From Bradyrhizobium sp. 1 (GTDB lineage Bacteria; Pseudomonadota; Alphaproteobacteria; Rhizobiales; Xanthobacteraceae), in NCBI RefSeq assembly GCF_023073315.1, contig NZ_JADPJH010000033.1, forward strand, positions 695,990 through 759,989: a DNA stretch of 64,000 nucleotides, in the 5' to 3' direction. How positions within the stretch are numbered: the first letter of the stretch is position 1; every line of letters begins with the position of its first letter. A model generated the notes under the pieces. It ran no database searches. It was not told where the DNA came from and saw nothing but the letters and a program-made list of their open reading frames with translations. Shown here piece by piece: positions 8,547-16,246 of the stretch. A program made the position numbers and the translations under genes.

Positions 8547-8600
8547 TGGGTCCCGGCTCTGCGCAGCAGCGCTACGCGCTGCAGCGCGTCCGGGACACGA
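8547..8600. repeat. TGGGTCCCGGCTCTGCGC-type palindromic repeat, copy 2
   Basis: Nearly identical to 3965-4018, starting two bases after the stop codon of the GIY-YIG gene. The transcript can fold on itself (GCGCTACGCGCTGCAGCGCG core), so it may end that gene's message. Confidence 0.8.
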
Positions 8601-8615
8601 GAGTGTGCCGCACAA

Positions 8616-8647
8616 AAGGAAAAGGCAGGGCCCTGGGAAGCCCTGCC
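8616..8647 (-). terminator. Intrinsic terminator, minus strand
   Basis: On the minus strand an 8-bp perfect stem GGCAGGGC/GCCCTGCC (8624-8647, 8-base loop) is followed at once by TTTTCCTTTTG. No annotated minus-strand gene lies immediately upstream, which is why a small RNA is proposed. Confidence 0.65.
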
Positions 8648-8815
8648 TGTCCTTGTCGGCCTTCCGGCACCAGAGGAATGAAGGTGTATCCCCACCCCTC
8701 CCCGGCCCGTGGCCAAACTGTTTGACGCCTGTGTACAGGCCTCGCCGAGAACCTGGAGCAAAGCGGCGAGGCTTGCGACCGCGGTCACCATAACAGCGGC
8801 GCAGCGGACGGGAAG
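8616..8815 (-). ncRNA. Candidate minus-strand small RNA
   Basis: Read on the minus strand, about 200 bases with no good protein gene end in a strong intrinsic terminator (8616-8647). A CtrA-like box (8823-8838) lies just upstream of where a transcript would begin. The body holds further pairing segments (GGCGAGGCCTG / CAAGCCTCGCCG). The 5-prime end is a guess. I do not recognise the family. A minus-strand ATG at about 8791 opens a frame, but its composition is poor and it runs through the terminator. Confidence 0.35.
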
Positions 8816-8822
8816 CGCGTAG

Positions 8823-8838
8823 TTAATTTAACGTTAAC
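8823..8838. promoter_or_regulatory. CtrA-like box TTAA-N7-TTAAC
   Basis: TTAATTTAACGTTAAC matches the full CtrA consensus TTAA-N7-TTAAC. CtrA is the alphaproteobacterial cell-cycle response regulator. The site lies between the candidate small RNA and the PAS gene at 8988, and could serve either. A chance match is possible, but TTAA is rare in this GC-rich DNA. Confidence 0.5.
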
Positions 8839-8987
8839 GACGCAAAGACCGGCTTAACGGGTCCGAAAACGTCCCCGCGGCATGGACGCTGCAAATCCCC
8901 TCCTGCACAACAACACAGGGATCGCGGGTGCACTGAAGCGGGACAGGTCTGTCCCGCCAGGTTGCGCCCCGGGATTAGCGTTCAGTC

Positions 8988-9542
8988 ATGAAACATCCGT
9001 CGAGCCGCGAGTTCTTCGCTTATTGGGACAACAAGCGCGGCACTGCGCGGGCCCCTGACAGGGCCGATATCGATCCGGCAGCGGTCCGCGGGCTGCTCGG
9101 TGACATTTTTGTCCTCTCCTGCGAGCCCAATCTCGGCTTCCCGTTCCGCGTCGCCGGCACGCGCGTCTGCGCGCTTGCCGGAACAGATCTCAAGGACTCC
9201 AGTTTTACGGCGCTGTTCAACGAGGCGAGCCGCCGCGAGATCGAGGAGATCACGACCATCGTCGCCGACGAGACGCTGGGTGCGATCGCAGGCGTCACCG
9301 CAGTACGCGAGGACGGCAGCAAGGCGCATCTCGAGCTGCTGCTGCTGCCCTTCAACGCCCGCCCGCATACGCCTGTCAGCGTCACAGGCGTGCTGGCGCC
9401 GTTCGACGACGAATGCGGCGCGCTTGGTCGCTTCACCCTCACCTCCTGGCGCTATCTGCACCAGCCGGAGAAACTCCTGCCCCGCGCGATCCGAAAATTG
9501 CAGATCGCACGCGGGTTGATGGTGTATGAGGGGCTGCGCTAG
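8988..9542 (+). CDS. PAS-domain-only protein (PAS_5-like)
   Basis: A 184-residue soluble protein, MKHPSSREFFAYWDNKRG. The N-terminal half matches the rhizobial PAS_5/DUF pattern (RADIDPAAVRGLLGDIFVLSCEP, then FRVAGTRVCALAGTDLKD), followed by the LLPF strand and a C-terminal regulatory helix. There is no output domain. Proteins of this type are common in Bradyrhizobium and related genera, and Caulobacter MopJ belongs to a related PAS group. The CtrA-like box 150 bases upstream is of interest. Ligand and partner are unknown. Confidence 0.8.
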   Translation: MKHPSSREFFAYWDNKRGTARAPDRADIDPAAVRGLLGDIFVLSCEPNLGFPFRVAGTRVCALAGTDLKDSSFTALFNEASRREIEEITTIVADETLGAIAGVTAVREDGSKAHLELLLLPFNARPHTPVSVTGVLAPFDDECGALGRFTLTSWRYLHQPEKLLPRAIRKLQIARGLMVYEGLR

Positions 9543-9612
9543 GCGTCTGCTTCGGGGCCACGACATCGCCCTCAATCGGCCGAGCGTCGCCCAAGCGGCG
9601 GACAACCGCCCA

Positions 9613-10419
9613 TTACGCGACCTCGTCGGTCCAGACCTTGAAGCTGACCAGCTTGTTCGGACCGAAGGTCTGCGTGATCGGAACGTCGCAGGCATCGCGC
9701 CCCTGCGCGATCAGGATGCGCCCCTGCCGCGGCACGTTGTTGCGTGGATCGAAAGTGTGCCAGCGCCCGCCGATGAAGGCCTCGAACCAGCCGGCGAAAT
9801 CGCCCACCGCCCAAGGCTTCGGCGTACCGACGTCGCTCAGATACCCGGTGCAATAACGCGCGGGAATGTTCATGCAGCGACAGAACGCAATGGCGAGATG
9901 CGCATAGTCGCGGCAGACGCCCTTGCCTTCCTGATACGCCTCCCACGCCGTCTTGGTGGCGCGCGCATGTTCGTAGCCAAAGGCGATGTGGCGGTGAACG
10001 AAATCGCAGATTGCCTGCACCCGCGCCCACCCCGGAGGCGTCTTCTCGAACAGCTTCCAGGCGATCTCCGTCAACCGGTCGGTTTCGCAGTAGCGGCTGC
10101 CGAGCAGATAGACCAGCGTATCGGACGGCAGCTCTTCGATCCTGTGCTGAACCGCCGAGGCAAACACCGGATCCGGCCGGCCGCCGTCGCGAACGACGCC
10201 ATCCGCGGCAAGGCGCACGCGACCGGCCGGCGCGACCATGCGGCTGCACCAATTGCCGAACACGTCGCGATAGGGCGTGATCTCGACCGCTGGCTTGGAG
10301 GTGACGAAGTCAGGCACGATGACATCCGAGGCACGCGTGAAATGCGTGCCCAGCACCATGATGATCGGCGTTGGCTGCGGGAAATCGTACAGCATTTCGA
10401 ATCCGACACGGAACTTCAT
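9613..10419 (-). CDS. Transglutaminase-like (papain-fold) family protein
   Basis: The start is the ATG at 10419 (MKFRVGFEMLYDFPQPTPII), preceded by AAAGGGC; the open frame continues upstream but with non-coding character. The 268-residue protein has an N-terminal beta domain and a transglutaminase core: Cys in EGKGVCRDYAHLAIAFCR, His in GRWHTFDPRN, with the following Asp completing a Cys-His-Asp triad. Such proteins occur with circularly permuted ATP-grasp and alpha-E proteins in peptide-modification clusters; none is adjacent here. It is cytoplasmic (no signal peptide). Confidence 0.9.
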   Translation of the reverse strand: MKFRVGFEMLYDFPQPTPIIMVLGTHFTRASDVIVPDFVTSKPAVEITPYRDVFGNWCSRMVAPAGRVRLAADGVVRDGGRPDPVFASAVQHRIEELPSDTLVYLLGSRYCETDRLTEIAWKLFEKTPPGWARVQAICDFVHRHIAFGYEHARATKTAWEAYQEGKGVCRDYAHLAIAFCRCMNIPARYCTGYLSDVGTPKPWAVGDFAGWFEAFIGGRWHTFDPRNNVPRQGRILIAQGRDACDVPITQTFGPNKLVSFKVWTDEVA

Positions 10420-10642
10420 CGAAATGCCCTTTCGGCAAGGTGTCAGCTCGAAATGGCTACGAACCCGTCGATTACAAGGCGCGCAGGCGCACTTACGCGT
10501 CCGCGGCACCATTTGCCGGAAGCGGCGGCGAGCCCTGCTCCGCCGCGATAGAGTCTCTGCTCGCGGCCCATGGTCGTCCTGCCAGCGATGTCGCGCCGGA
10601 CATCGCGTCATCAGCGATGCCCGGCCAGCGCTTATCAATACA

Positions 10643-11032
10643 TCAGGGCATCGCGAGGTGCCAGGCGCCGTTCAGAAAGCCGTCGCCGGTGATGTCGCCG
10701 GCCTTCTGGTCCTTGGCGAAGGTGTAGAGCGGCTTGCCCTTGTGGGCCCATTGCTTCGAACCATCGTCGCGGGTGATGATTGTGTAGCCATCGGCGGCGG
10801 CATCGCTGGCCTCGGCTTTCAGCGCCGGCCAGTTCGTCGCACACGGACCGTTGCAGACCGACTTGCCGTCCGCGTCCTTGTCGAAGGTATAGAGCGACAT
10901 GCCCTTGGCGTCGGTGAGCACGTTGCCCTTGTCGGTCTTGCCGGTCTTGGTCGGCGGCGCGGCGAAGGCGGCGGGAACGATTGCGAGCGATACGGCGAGC
11001 GTGAGCGCGAGGCGGATCGGGGACGTCGTCAT
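10643..11032 (-). CDS. Exported COG4315-type repeat protein
   Basis: A 129-residue protein with a signal peptide (MTTSPIRLALTLAVSLAIVPAAFA), start at 11032 after AGGAG. The mature part has two related repeats typical of the secreted lipoprotein repeat family: GMSLYTFDKDADGKSVCNGPC and KPLYTFAKDQKAGDITGDGF. They share LYTFxKD with Asp/Gly. The Cys pair probably forms a disulfide. These proteins are periplasmic or surface exposed; function unknown. Divergent from the acetyltransferase at 11171. Confidence 0.88.
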   Translation of the reverse strand: MTTSPIRLALTLAVSLAIVPAAFAAPPTKTGKTDKGNVLTDAKGMSLYTFDKDADGKSVCNGPCATNWPALKAEASDAAADGYTIITRDDGSKQWAHKGKPLYTFAKDQKAGDITGDGFLNGAWHLAMP

Positions 11033-11170
11033 GATATCTCCTGTCATGCAATTGGCTTGCATGGGTAGGACGCCGCACGAGCCGTCGTATTCCCTACGCC
11101 GCGGCACCGATATTTTTCGCTGCGCGCATCGTCGCGGCGGAATAAAATGGATGACGTGAGACGGACCGAC

Positions 11171-11677
11171 ATGACCAAGCCGCATTGGCGCCCCGCGCGC
11201 GTATCCGACCTGCCGGCGATCAGCGCGATCGCGACGCGCATCCATCCCGGCCTGCCGGAGCGTCCCGACGTGTTCGCGGAAAAGATGCGGCTCTATCCCG
11301 ACGGCTGCCGCGCGCTCGTCACGGCCGACGAGATCGTTGGTTACGGCCTCGCGCATCCCTGGATGCAGCTCCGGATTCCACCACTCGACGATTTCCTCGA
11401 GCGACTCCCCGACGACGCGGACTGCCTCTACGTCCACGACGTTGCCGTGCTGCCCGATTTTCGCGGCGGCGCATCGCGCGCTTACGTTGTTGATGTCGAG
11501 GGGCTGGCACGTGCTTCCGGCATCGCGATGCTCGCGCTCGTCTCGGTCTACGCCACGCGGCCGCTGTGGGAGCGGTTCGGGTTTCGGCCGGTCATTGCGG
11601 ATGCGAAACTACGCGCAAAGCTCGTATCCTACGGCGACAGTGCGACCTACATGCTCCGCGACCTCGGTGCGCCGTAA
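11171..11677 (+). CDS. GNAT-family N-acetyltransferase
   Basis: 168 residues from the ATG at 11171; an upstream in-frame ATG at 11147 would add eight residues and is equally possible. The fold shows in the N-terminal WRPARVSDLPAISAIA, the central VHDVAVLPDFRGGASRAYVVD (a degenerate V-x-P-x-x-R-G-x-G-x-A acetyl-CoA loop) and the C-terminal PLWERFGFRPV. Substrate unknown. Confidence 0.88.
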   Translation: MTKPHWRPARVSDLPAISAIATRIHPGLPERPDVFAEKMRLYPDGCRALVTADEIVGYGLAHPWMQLRIPPLDDFLERLPDDADCLYVHDVAVLPDFRGGASRAYVVDVEGLARASGIAMLALVSVYATRPLWERFGFRPVIADAKLRAKLVSYGDSATYMLRDLGAP

Positions 11678-11802
11678 CGACCCTCCCGGCCAGCGCGGCT
11701 CACGCGGGCGTGATGCCCCCCCTCGAACCGGTCTCAGCCGGCCCCCGTCGAAGCTGTGTGCGAGCCGTTCCGGTCTCGCCATACCGAGGCTGGAGAATTT
11801 CC

Positions 11803-12093
11803 ATGAAACTCACATTGTCGAAAGTTGCCTTGATTGCATTCGCTGCAACGGCCGCCTTCAGCGCGACCAGCGCCAACGCCGCGCAGGTCCATACCTATGG
11901 CTGCGAGTTCGCCTTGTTCGAAGGCTGCACCGGCCTCATCGAAGCGCCGCAGCAGGGCGGACGCCGCGTTCGCACCGATCGGGATACTTCGCCCGTTTAC
12001 ATGAAGCAGACCGACCCCCGCTACAATTCGGCAATGCGTGATGCCGGCGGTGGTGGTGGTGGCGGCGGAGGTGGTGGTGGCGGTGGCCGCTGA
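11803..12093 (+). CDS. Small exported protein with polyglycine tail
   Basis: 96 residues from ATG 11803, preceded by GGAGA. A clean signal peptide (residues 1-26, ending SATSANA-A) precedes a short domain with two Cys (GCEFALFEGCTG) and a tail of 14 consecutive glycines before the final Arg. The GGT/GGC run at 12051-12090 is slippage-prone, so tail length may vary between strains. A strong hairpin follows at 12114. Function unknown. Confidence 0.78.
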   Translation: MKLTLSKVALIAFAATAAFSATSANAAQVHTYGCEFALFEGCTGLIEAPQQGGRRVRTDRDTSPVYMKQTDPRYNSAMRDAGGGGGGGGGGGGGGR

Positions 12094-12113
12094 ACTCACA
12101 CGTCCCTGAGATC

Positions 12114-12145
12114 ATGATGCCGCCGGAGCGATCCGGCGGCATCAT
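12114..12145 (+). terminator. Strong hairpin after the polyglycine gene
   Basis: A perfect 14-bp stem, ATGATGCCGCCGGA paired with TCCGGCGGCATCAT around a GCGA loop, followed by TGTTGTCTG. The T-run is weak but the stem is very stable. It lies between the plus-strand gene and the 3-prime end of the minus-strand helicase and could serve both. Confidence 0.75.
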
Positions 12146-12171
12146 TGTTGTCTGCGCTCACAGGCGGCGGT

Positions 12172-14178
12172 TCAGCCGCGATGCTTCTTCTTCGGCTTCT
12201 TTCCGGGCGCGCCCTTCCCGGGCCACGGCTTGACCGAAGGCTCCGCATGGCCCGGCTTGTCCTTATGCTTCTTTTTCTTCCCAAACGCAGGAGCCCCGTC
12301 GAATTTCGGCGCACGCTCGTCGTGTGGCTTGGCGCGGGGCTTGAATTCACGTGGCTCGCGCGGGCGATCATCGCGCTGTTCACGATGATCGCTGTCGCGG
12401 CTCTCGCGCCGGGGCGTGTGTGACCGCTCTTCCGCAGGCGCTTGCCGCTGCGGCGCGTCCGCCATCGGCTCGAGGCGGATATTGTCTTCCTTGTCCGGAC
12501 GCTTGATCTTGGCAGCGAAGGATTCCGCGACCCGCTCGGAAATTTCGAACTCGGTCGTCGTGTCCATGATCTTGATGGCGCCGATGTCGCCCTTGTCGAT
12601 GCCGCCGCGACGGCAAATCATCGGCAGAAGCCAGCGCGCTTCCGCGTTCTTTCTTCGTCCAATGTTGGCACGGAACCAGACGGTGGCCTCACCCACGCCG
12701 TGTTTCGGCGACGATCTCCCCGATTTGGGTCGAAGCCTTTCGGCGCGATCATCGCCGCGCGAATTGCGAGCGTCGTCGCGTGGCGTTCGATCGTCGCGCG
12801 GCGTGCGATCGTCGCGCGGCGTGCGGACATTGTCGCGACCGCGATCGTCACGCGGCCGGCTGCTTCGCTCGCCGGGATCCATGATGTCTTCCGGCGACGG
12901 CAGCCGCGCGCGATAAAGCCGCGCGAGTGCGGCGGCGATATCCTCAGCCGACCGCTCGGCCAACAGCGCCTGCGCCAGCACCAGATCGTCGGCGGTCGTC
13001 TCCTCCGTGAACAACACGTCCTTCATGCGGTCGTGATCGAGCTTGCGGATTTCCTCGGCCTGCGGTGCCGTCCCCCAGACCGCGTCGATCCCCGAGACGT
13101 TCAGCAGCATTTCCGCACGCCGCCGTCGGATCGGCGGCACCAGCAGGACGCTGGTCCCCTTTCGGCCCGCACGTCCCGTGCGGCCCGAACGATGCTGCAT
13201 GACCTCGGCGTCATTGGGCAGGTCGGCATGGATGACGAGATCGAGGCTCGGCAGGTCGATGCCGCGGGCGGCAACGTCGGTCGCCACACAGACGCGGGCG
13301 CGCCCGTCGCGCAGCGACTGCAGCGCCATGGTCCGCTCGTTCTGCGTCAATTCGCCTGACAGCGCGACCACGGAGAAGCCGCGCTCCAGCAGCGCCGCCT
13401 GCAAATGCCTGACGTGATCGCGCGTGCTGCAAAACACCAGCGCGCTCGGCGCCTCGTAGAAGCGCAGCACGTTGACGACCGCGTGCTCGGCATCAGCGGG
13501 TGCGATCCGGATCGCGCGATACTCGATATCGGCGTGACCGCCCTCGTCGCCGGCGACCTCGATCCGGAACGCCTGCTGCTGATACTGCTTGGTCAGCGCC
13601 ACGATGCCGCGCGGAAACGTCGCCGAGAACATCAGGGTGCGGCGCGTCTCCGGCGTAGTCTTGAGGATGAATTCCATGTCCTCGCGAAAACCGAGATTGA
13701 GCATCTCGTCGGCCTCGTCGAGAACGACGACCTTCAATTCCGAGATGTCGAGACGACCACGGCGCAAATGGTCGCACAACCGGCCGGGCGTGCCGACCAC
13801 GATGTGAGCGCCGACCGCAAGCTCGCGCTGCTCGCGCCGCGGATCCATGCCGCCGACGCAGGAGACGACGCGTCCGTCCGCGTGCTCATACAGCCAGGCC
13901 AGTTCGCGATGGACCTGAAGTGCGAGCTCGCGGGTCGGCGCCACGATCAAGGCAAGCGGCGCGCCCGCCCGCTCGAACCGCTCGGAATCACCGAGCAGAT
14001 CCTTGGCCATGGCCAGACCATAGGCCAGCGTCTTGCCGGAGCCGGTCTGGGCCGAAACCAAGAGGTCGCGGTCGGCTGCCTCGTCCGCCAGCACGGCGAG
14101 TTGAACGGGGGTCGGTGAATCATATTTGCGCTCGGCCAAAGCTTGGGCGAGCGGCGGGGTCAGGGCCGGAAAAGACAC
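12172..14178 (-). CDS. DEAD-box RNA helicase with DbpA-like RNA-binding domain
   Basis: A 668-residue protein. The helicase core shows motif I AQTGSGKT at 43-50, VLDEADEML, SATFP and HRSGRTGRAG. A disordered Arg/Asp-rich linker follows with RTPRDD three times in tandem (DNA about 12775-12830). Then comes a DbpA/CsdA-type RRM-like domain (EATVWFRANIGRRKNAEARWL to FEISERVAESFAAKI) and a Lys-rich tail (KKKHKDKPG, GKKPKKKHRG). It probably acts in cold-shock or ribosome assembly RNA remodelling. It resembles DeaD more than RhlE because of the C-terminal domain. Confidence 0.93.
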   Translation of the reverse strand: MSFPALTPPLAQALAERKYDSPTPVQLAVLADEAADRDLLVSAQTGSGKTLAYGLAMAKDLLGDSERFERAGAPLALIVAPTRELALQVHRELAWLYEHADGRVVSCVGGMDPRREQRELAVGAHIVVGTPGRLCDHLRRGRLDISELKVVVLDEADEMLNLGFREDMEFILKTTPETRRTLMFSATFPRGIVALTKQYQQQAFRIEVAGDEGGHADIEYRAIRIAPADAEHAVVNVLRFYEAPSALVFCSTRDHVRHLQAALLERGFSVVALSGELTQNERTMALQSLRDGRARVCVATDVAARGIDLPSLDLVIHADLPNDAEVMQHRSGRTGRAGRKGTSVLLVPPIRRRRAEMLLNVSGIDAVWGTAPQAEEIRKLDHDRMKDVLFTEETTADDLVLAQALLAERSAEDIAAALARLYRARLPSPEDIMDPGERSSRPRDDRGRDNVRTPRDDRTPRDDRTPRDDARNSRGDDRAERLRPKSGRSSPKHGVGEATVWFRANIGRRKNAEARWLLPMICRRGGIDKGDIGAIKIMDTTTEFEISERVAESFAAKIKRPDKEDNIRLEPMADAPQRQAPAEERSHTPRRESRDSDHREQRDDRPREPREFKPRAKPHDERAPKFDGAPAFGKKKKHKDKPGHAEPSVKPWPGKGAPGKKPKKKHRG

Positions 14179-14471
14179 GGGATGGAGAACCTTGGTTAAT
14201 TCAGGCGCGGAACGGCGAACCGAGGGGCCAAAGACGCCGCACTCGCGGCAGAAGGCCCAATCACACGCGTGACGATTTGATTTGGACGCTCTTTACGCCA
14301 AGCGCGGGCAAATCACCATGCTTATGATGCATGGCGTTGGCGACACGGTGAACAGGCCCGGGAGGCTCGCCCGGCGCTTTTGGCCCGCTTTTGGACCAAA
14401 ACGGCGCACTTTACGGGTCATCCTAGCTGGATTGCGCGCGATCGGCGGTGCCGGATGCATGTATGACTTCG

Positions 14472-15134
14472 TCAAGCCGACGTCAGCGCCAGGGAACGAC
14501 AGGGGCAACTATCGCGCCGTGCACCGGGCCTTGCGGTCCTCTTCGGCACGTTTCTCGCGCTCCGAATCCGCCAGCATTCTTCTTTTGAATGATACACCTT
14601 CTCGTATACTTTCGGTTCGTGTGAAGGTCCGTCGTAGGCGTTAGCGAAATCGGCAAGCGGTATGGTCAAAGCGACCGGCGAATCGGTCTTGTCGATGGCC
14701 CCGACAAACAAACTTTGTCCCCGCTTGAGTTGATCAACCAGCTCCGGTCCGGCCAGATATTCGGCCGTGCAGCCGCTGGCAAGGCAGTGCATGTAGGGCC
14801 GCTCTATGGGCTGGCCCTGATCGATGATGATCCGAACACCACTCCCCCGGCTCACGCTGGGTGGAAGCATGACCCGCAGAGCCTTTTTGTCGTCCACACT
14901 TCGCTCGACGAGCAGCGCCGATACAACCGATCCACAGTTGATGTTCGAAAGATTGTCCGGGCCGATGACGTTTCTGCGGCCATCCTTGCCGATGAAGCAC
15001 GTGTCGCCCAGGCAGTGCTTCGTCCAGGGAGAGAAAGTCAGCGCCGGAGTGCCAGCCTCCTCAGCGATGACCGGCGTGGCAACGAGACAAGCGAGCGCGA
15101 CCGAGCCGAACCAGCGCAGTGGCATGTTGGACAT
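14472..15134 (-). CDS. IalB-family exported protein, probably frameshifted near its C-terminus
   Basis: Signal peptide at residues 1-24 (VALACLVATPVIAEE), then the invasion-associated locus B fold: SPWTKHC, CFIGKDGRRNV, IIIDQGQPIERPYMHCLASGC and LTIPLADFANAYDGPS. After VYEKVYHSKEE the frame turns into unlikely Trp/Arg/Cys-rich sequence ending at 14472. One base of frame change restores KRRMLADSEREKRAEED and onward, a charged helix ending at a TAG at 14509-14511, as normal IalB proteins end. The shift point is the short A-run at about 14583-14586 (TTTT on the plus strand). It is either a real recent mutation or a sequence error. Confidence 0.82.
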   Translation of the reverse strand: MSNMPLRWFGSVALACLVATPVIAEEAGTPALTFSPWTKHCLGDTCFIGKDGRRNVIGPDNLSNINCGSVVSALLVERSVDDKKALRVMLPPSVSRGSGVRIIIDQGQPIERPYMHCLASGCTAEYLAGPELVDQLKRGQSLFVGAIDKTDSPVALTIPLADFANAYDGPSHEPKVYEKVYHSKEECWRIRSARNVPKRTARPGARRDSCPCRSLALTSA

Positions 15135-15261
15135 CGAGCTTTCCCCGAGAGCACAATAGGCTGAAGCATGCCGCAGACTTTGTCCGCATTAGGGAGGCCC
15201 TTGCCGCGCCGGCCATTCGATCACAAATCTTGCCTTACGAAAGAGCAATTCAGGGTGAAAC

Positions 15262-15615
15262 ATGGCCGACGGGATCTCGCTTGCCGACAAGCTCGCAACC
15301 TTTCAGGACCATTGGTCGCCGCGCACGGTCACGACCTTCAACGATTGCGACGTCATGGTGGTGAAGGTGAAGGGCGAGTTCACCTGGCACAAGCACGACG
15401 ACACCGACGATTTCTTTCTCGTCCTGAAAGGCAAGCTGGACGTCGAATTGCGGGACCGCACCGTGACGCTCGGTCCCGGCGAACTCTATGTGGTGCCCAA
15501 AGGTGTCGAGCATCGCCCGGTGGCACGCGAGGAGGTTCATCTCCTGCTCATCGAGCCGAGCGGCACGCCGAACACGGGCGACAAGGCAACCGCCGCAGCG
15601 CGCAAGCTCGCATAG
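15262..15615 (+). CDS. Small single-domain cupin protein
   Basis: 117 residues. Cupin motif 1 is FTWHKHDDTDDFFLVLKG, with HxH metal ligands, an Asp in place of the usual Glu, and the glycine. Motif 2 is PGELYVVPKGVEHRPVA, with the third His. The start is ATG 15262 (MADGISLADKLATFQDHW). It is a stand-alone mannose-6-phosphate-isomerase-like cupin; substrate unknown. Confidence 0.9.
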   Translation: MADGISLADKLATFQDHWSPRTVTTFNDCDVMVVKVKGEFTWHKHDDTDDFFLVLKGKLDVELRDRTVTLGPGELYVVPKGVEHRPVAREEVHLLLIEPSGTPNTGDKATAAARKLA

Positions 15616-15638
15616 GAGGCAACGCGCGTGGCGCGGCT

Positions 15639-16151
15639 CTAGTCCCTGGCGGTCACCAGTCTGCTGAAGCCACCGACCAGCCGCGCGCGTGCCCACGCAA
15701 CATAGTCTTTCGCCGTGCGGCTCAAGGCGCGAATGACGCGCCAGGCTTCGGTGGCGCGCAGCCACGCCCTCACGTCGGTGAATTTCCCGTAGGCCCACGC
15801 GAACGCCGGAATCCGCATCAGCTTGTCACGCGTAAGATGGAACAGCCGCTCGACCAGCACCAGCTTGAGCAGCTCGCAGCCGATGAACGCCGCCGCACCG
15901 CTCACGACTTGGCCGGTTGCGACGAGGTAGGCTGCCACCGGCTTGATCGGCTCCAGAATGATCACGGGCACGGAAAACAGCGCGAGCGATGGATAAGGCG
16001 GCAGCGATCTGATCCAGGCGCGCAAGCGCTTGAACTCGAAATGCCGCGCAATCCAGCGTGCGATCGGCTTCGCGACGGCCATGAAGACCGCATCCACCAG
16101 GAAGTAGATGGCGGCCAGGATGTAAGTGACGGGTTTCAGGATTTGCTTCAC
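15639..16151 (-). CDS. Conserved-looking membrane-associated hypothetical protein
   Basis: 170 residues from the GTG at 16151, chosen because GGGAGAGG lies six bases upstream. The first hydrophobic segment is ILKPVTYILAAIYFLVDAVF. A second is LALFSVPVIILEPIKPVAAYLVATGQVVSGAAAFI. The C-terminal half is basic with many Trp/Arg. Probably two to three membrane spans. No family is recognised with confidence. Confidence 0.75.
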   Translation of the reverse strand: MKQILKPVTYILAAIYFLVDAVFMAVAKPIARWIARHFEFKRLRAWIRSLPPYPSLALFSVPVIILEPIKPVAAYLVATGQVVSGAAAFIGCELLKLVLVERLFHLTRDKLMRIPAFAWAYGKFTDVRAWLRATEAWRVIRALSRTAKDYVAWARARLVGGFSRLVTARD

Positions 16152-16246
16152 GATACCTCTCCCGCGAACTGAAAGCCGGAACTGGGGCCTAAGTTTCACC
16201 TCAGCGTGGATAAGTCGGGGATTCTCGATGGAACTTTCTGGGCGTC

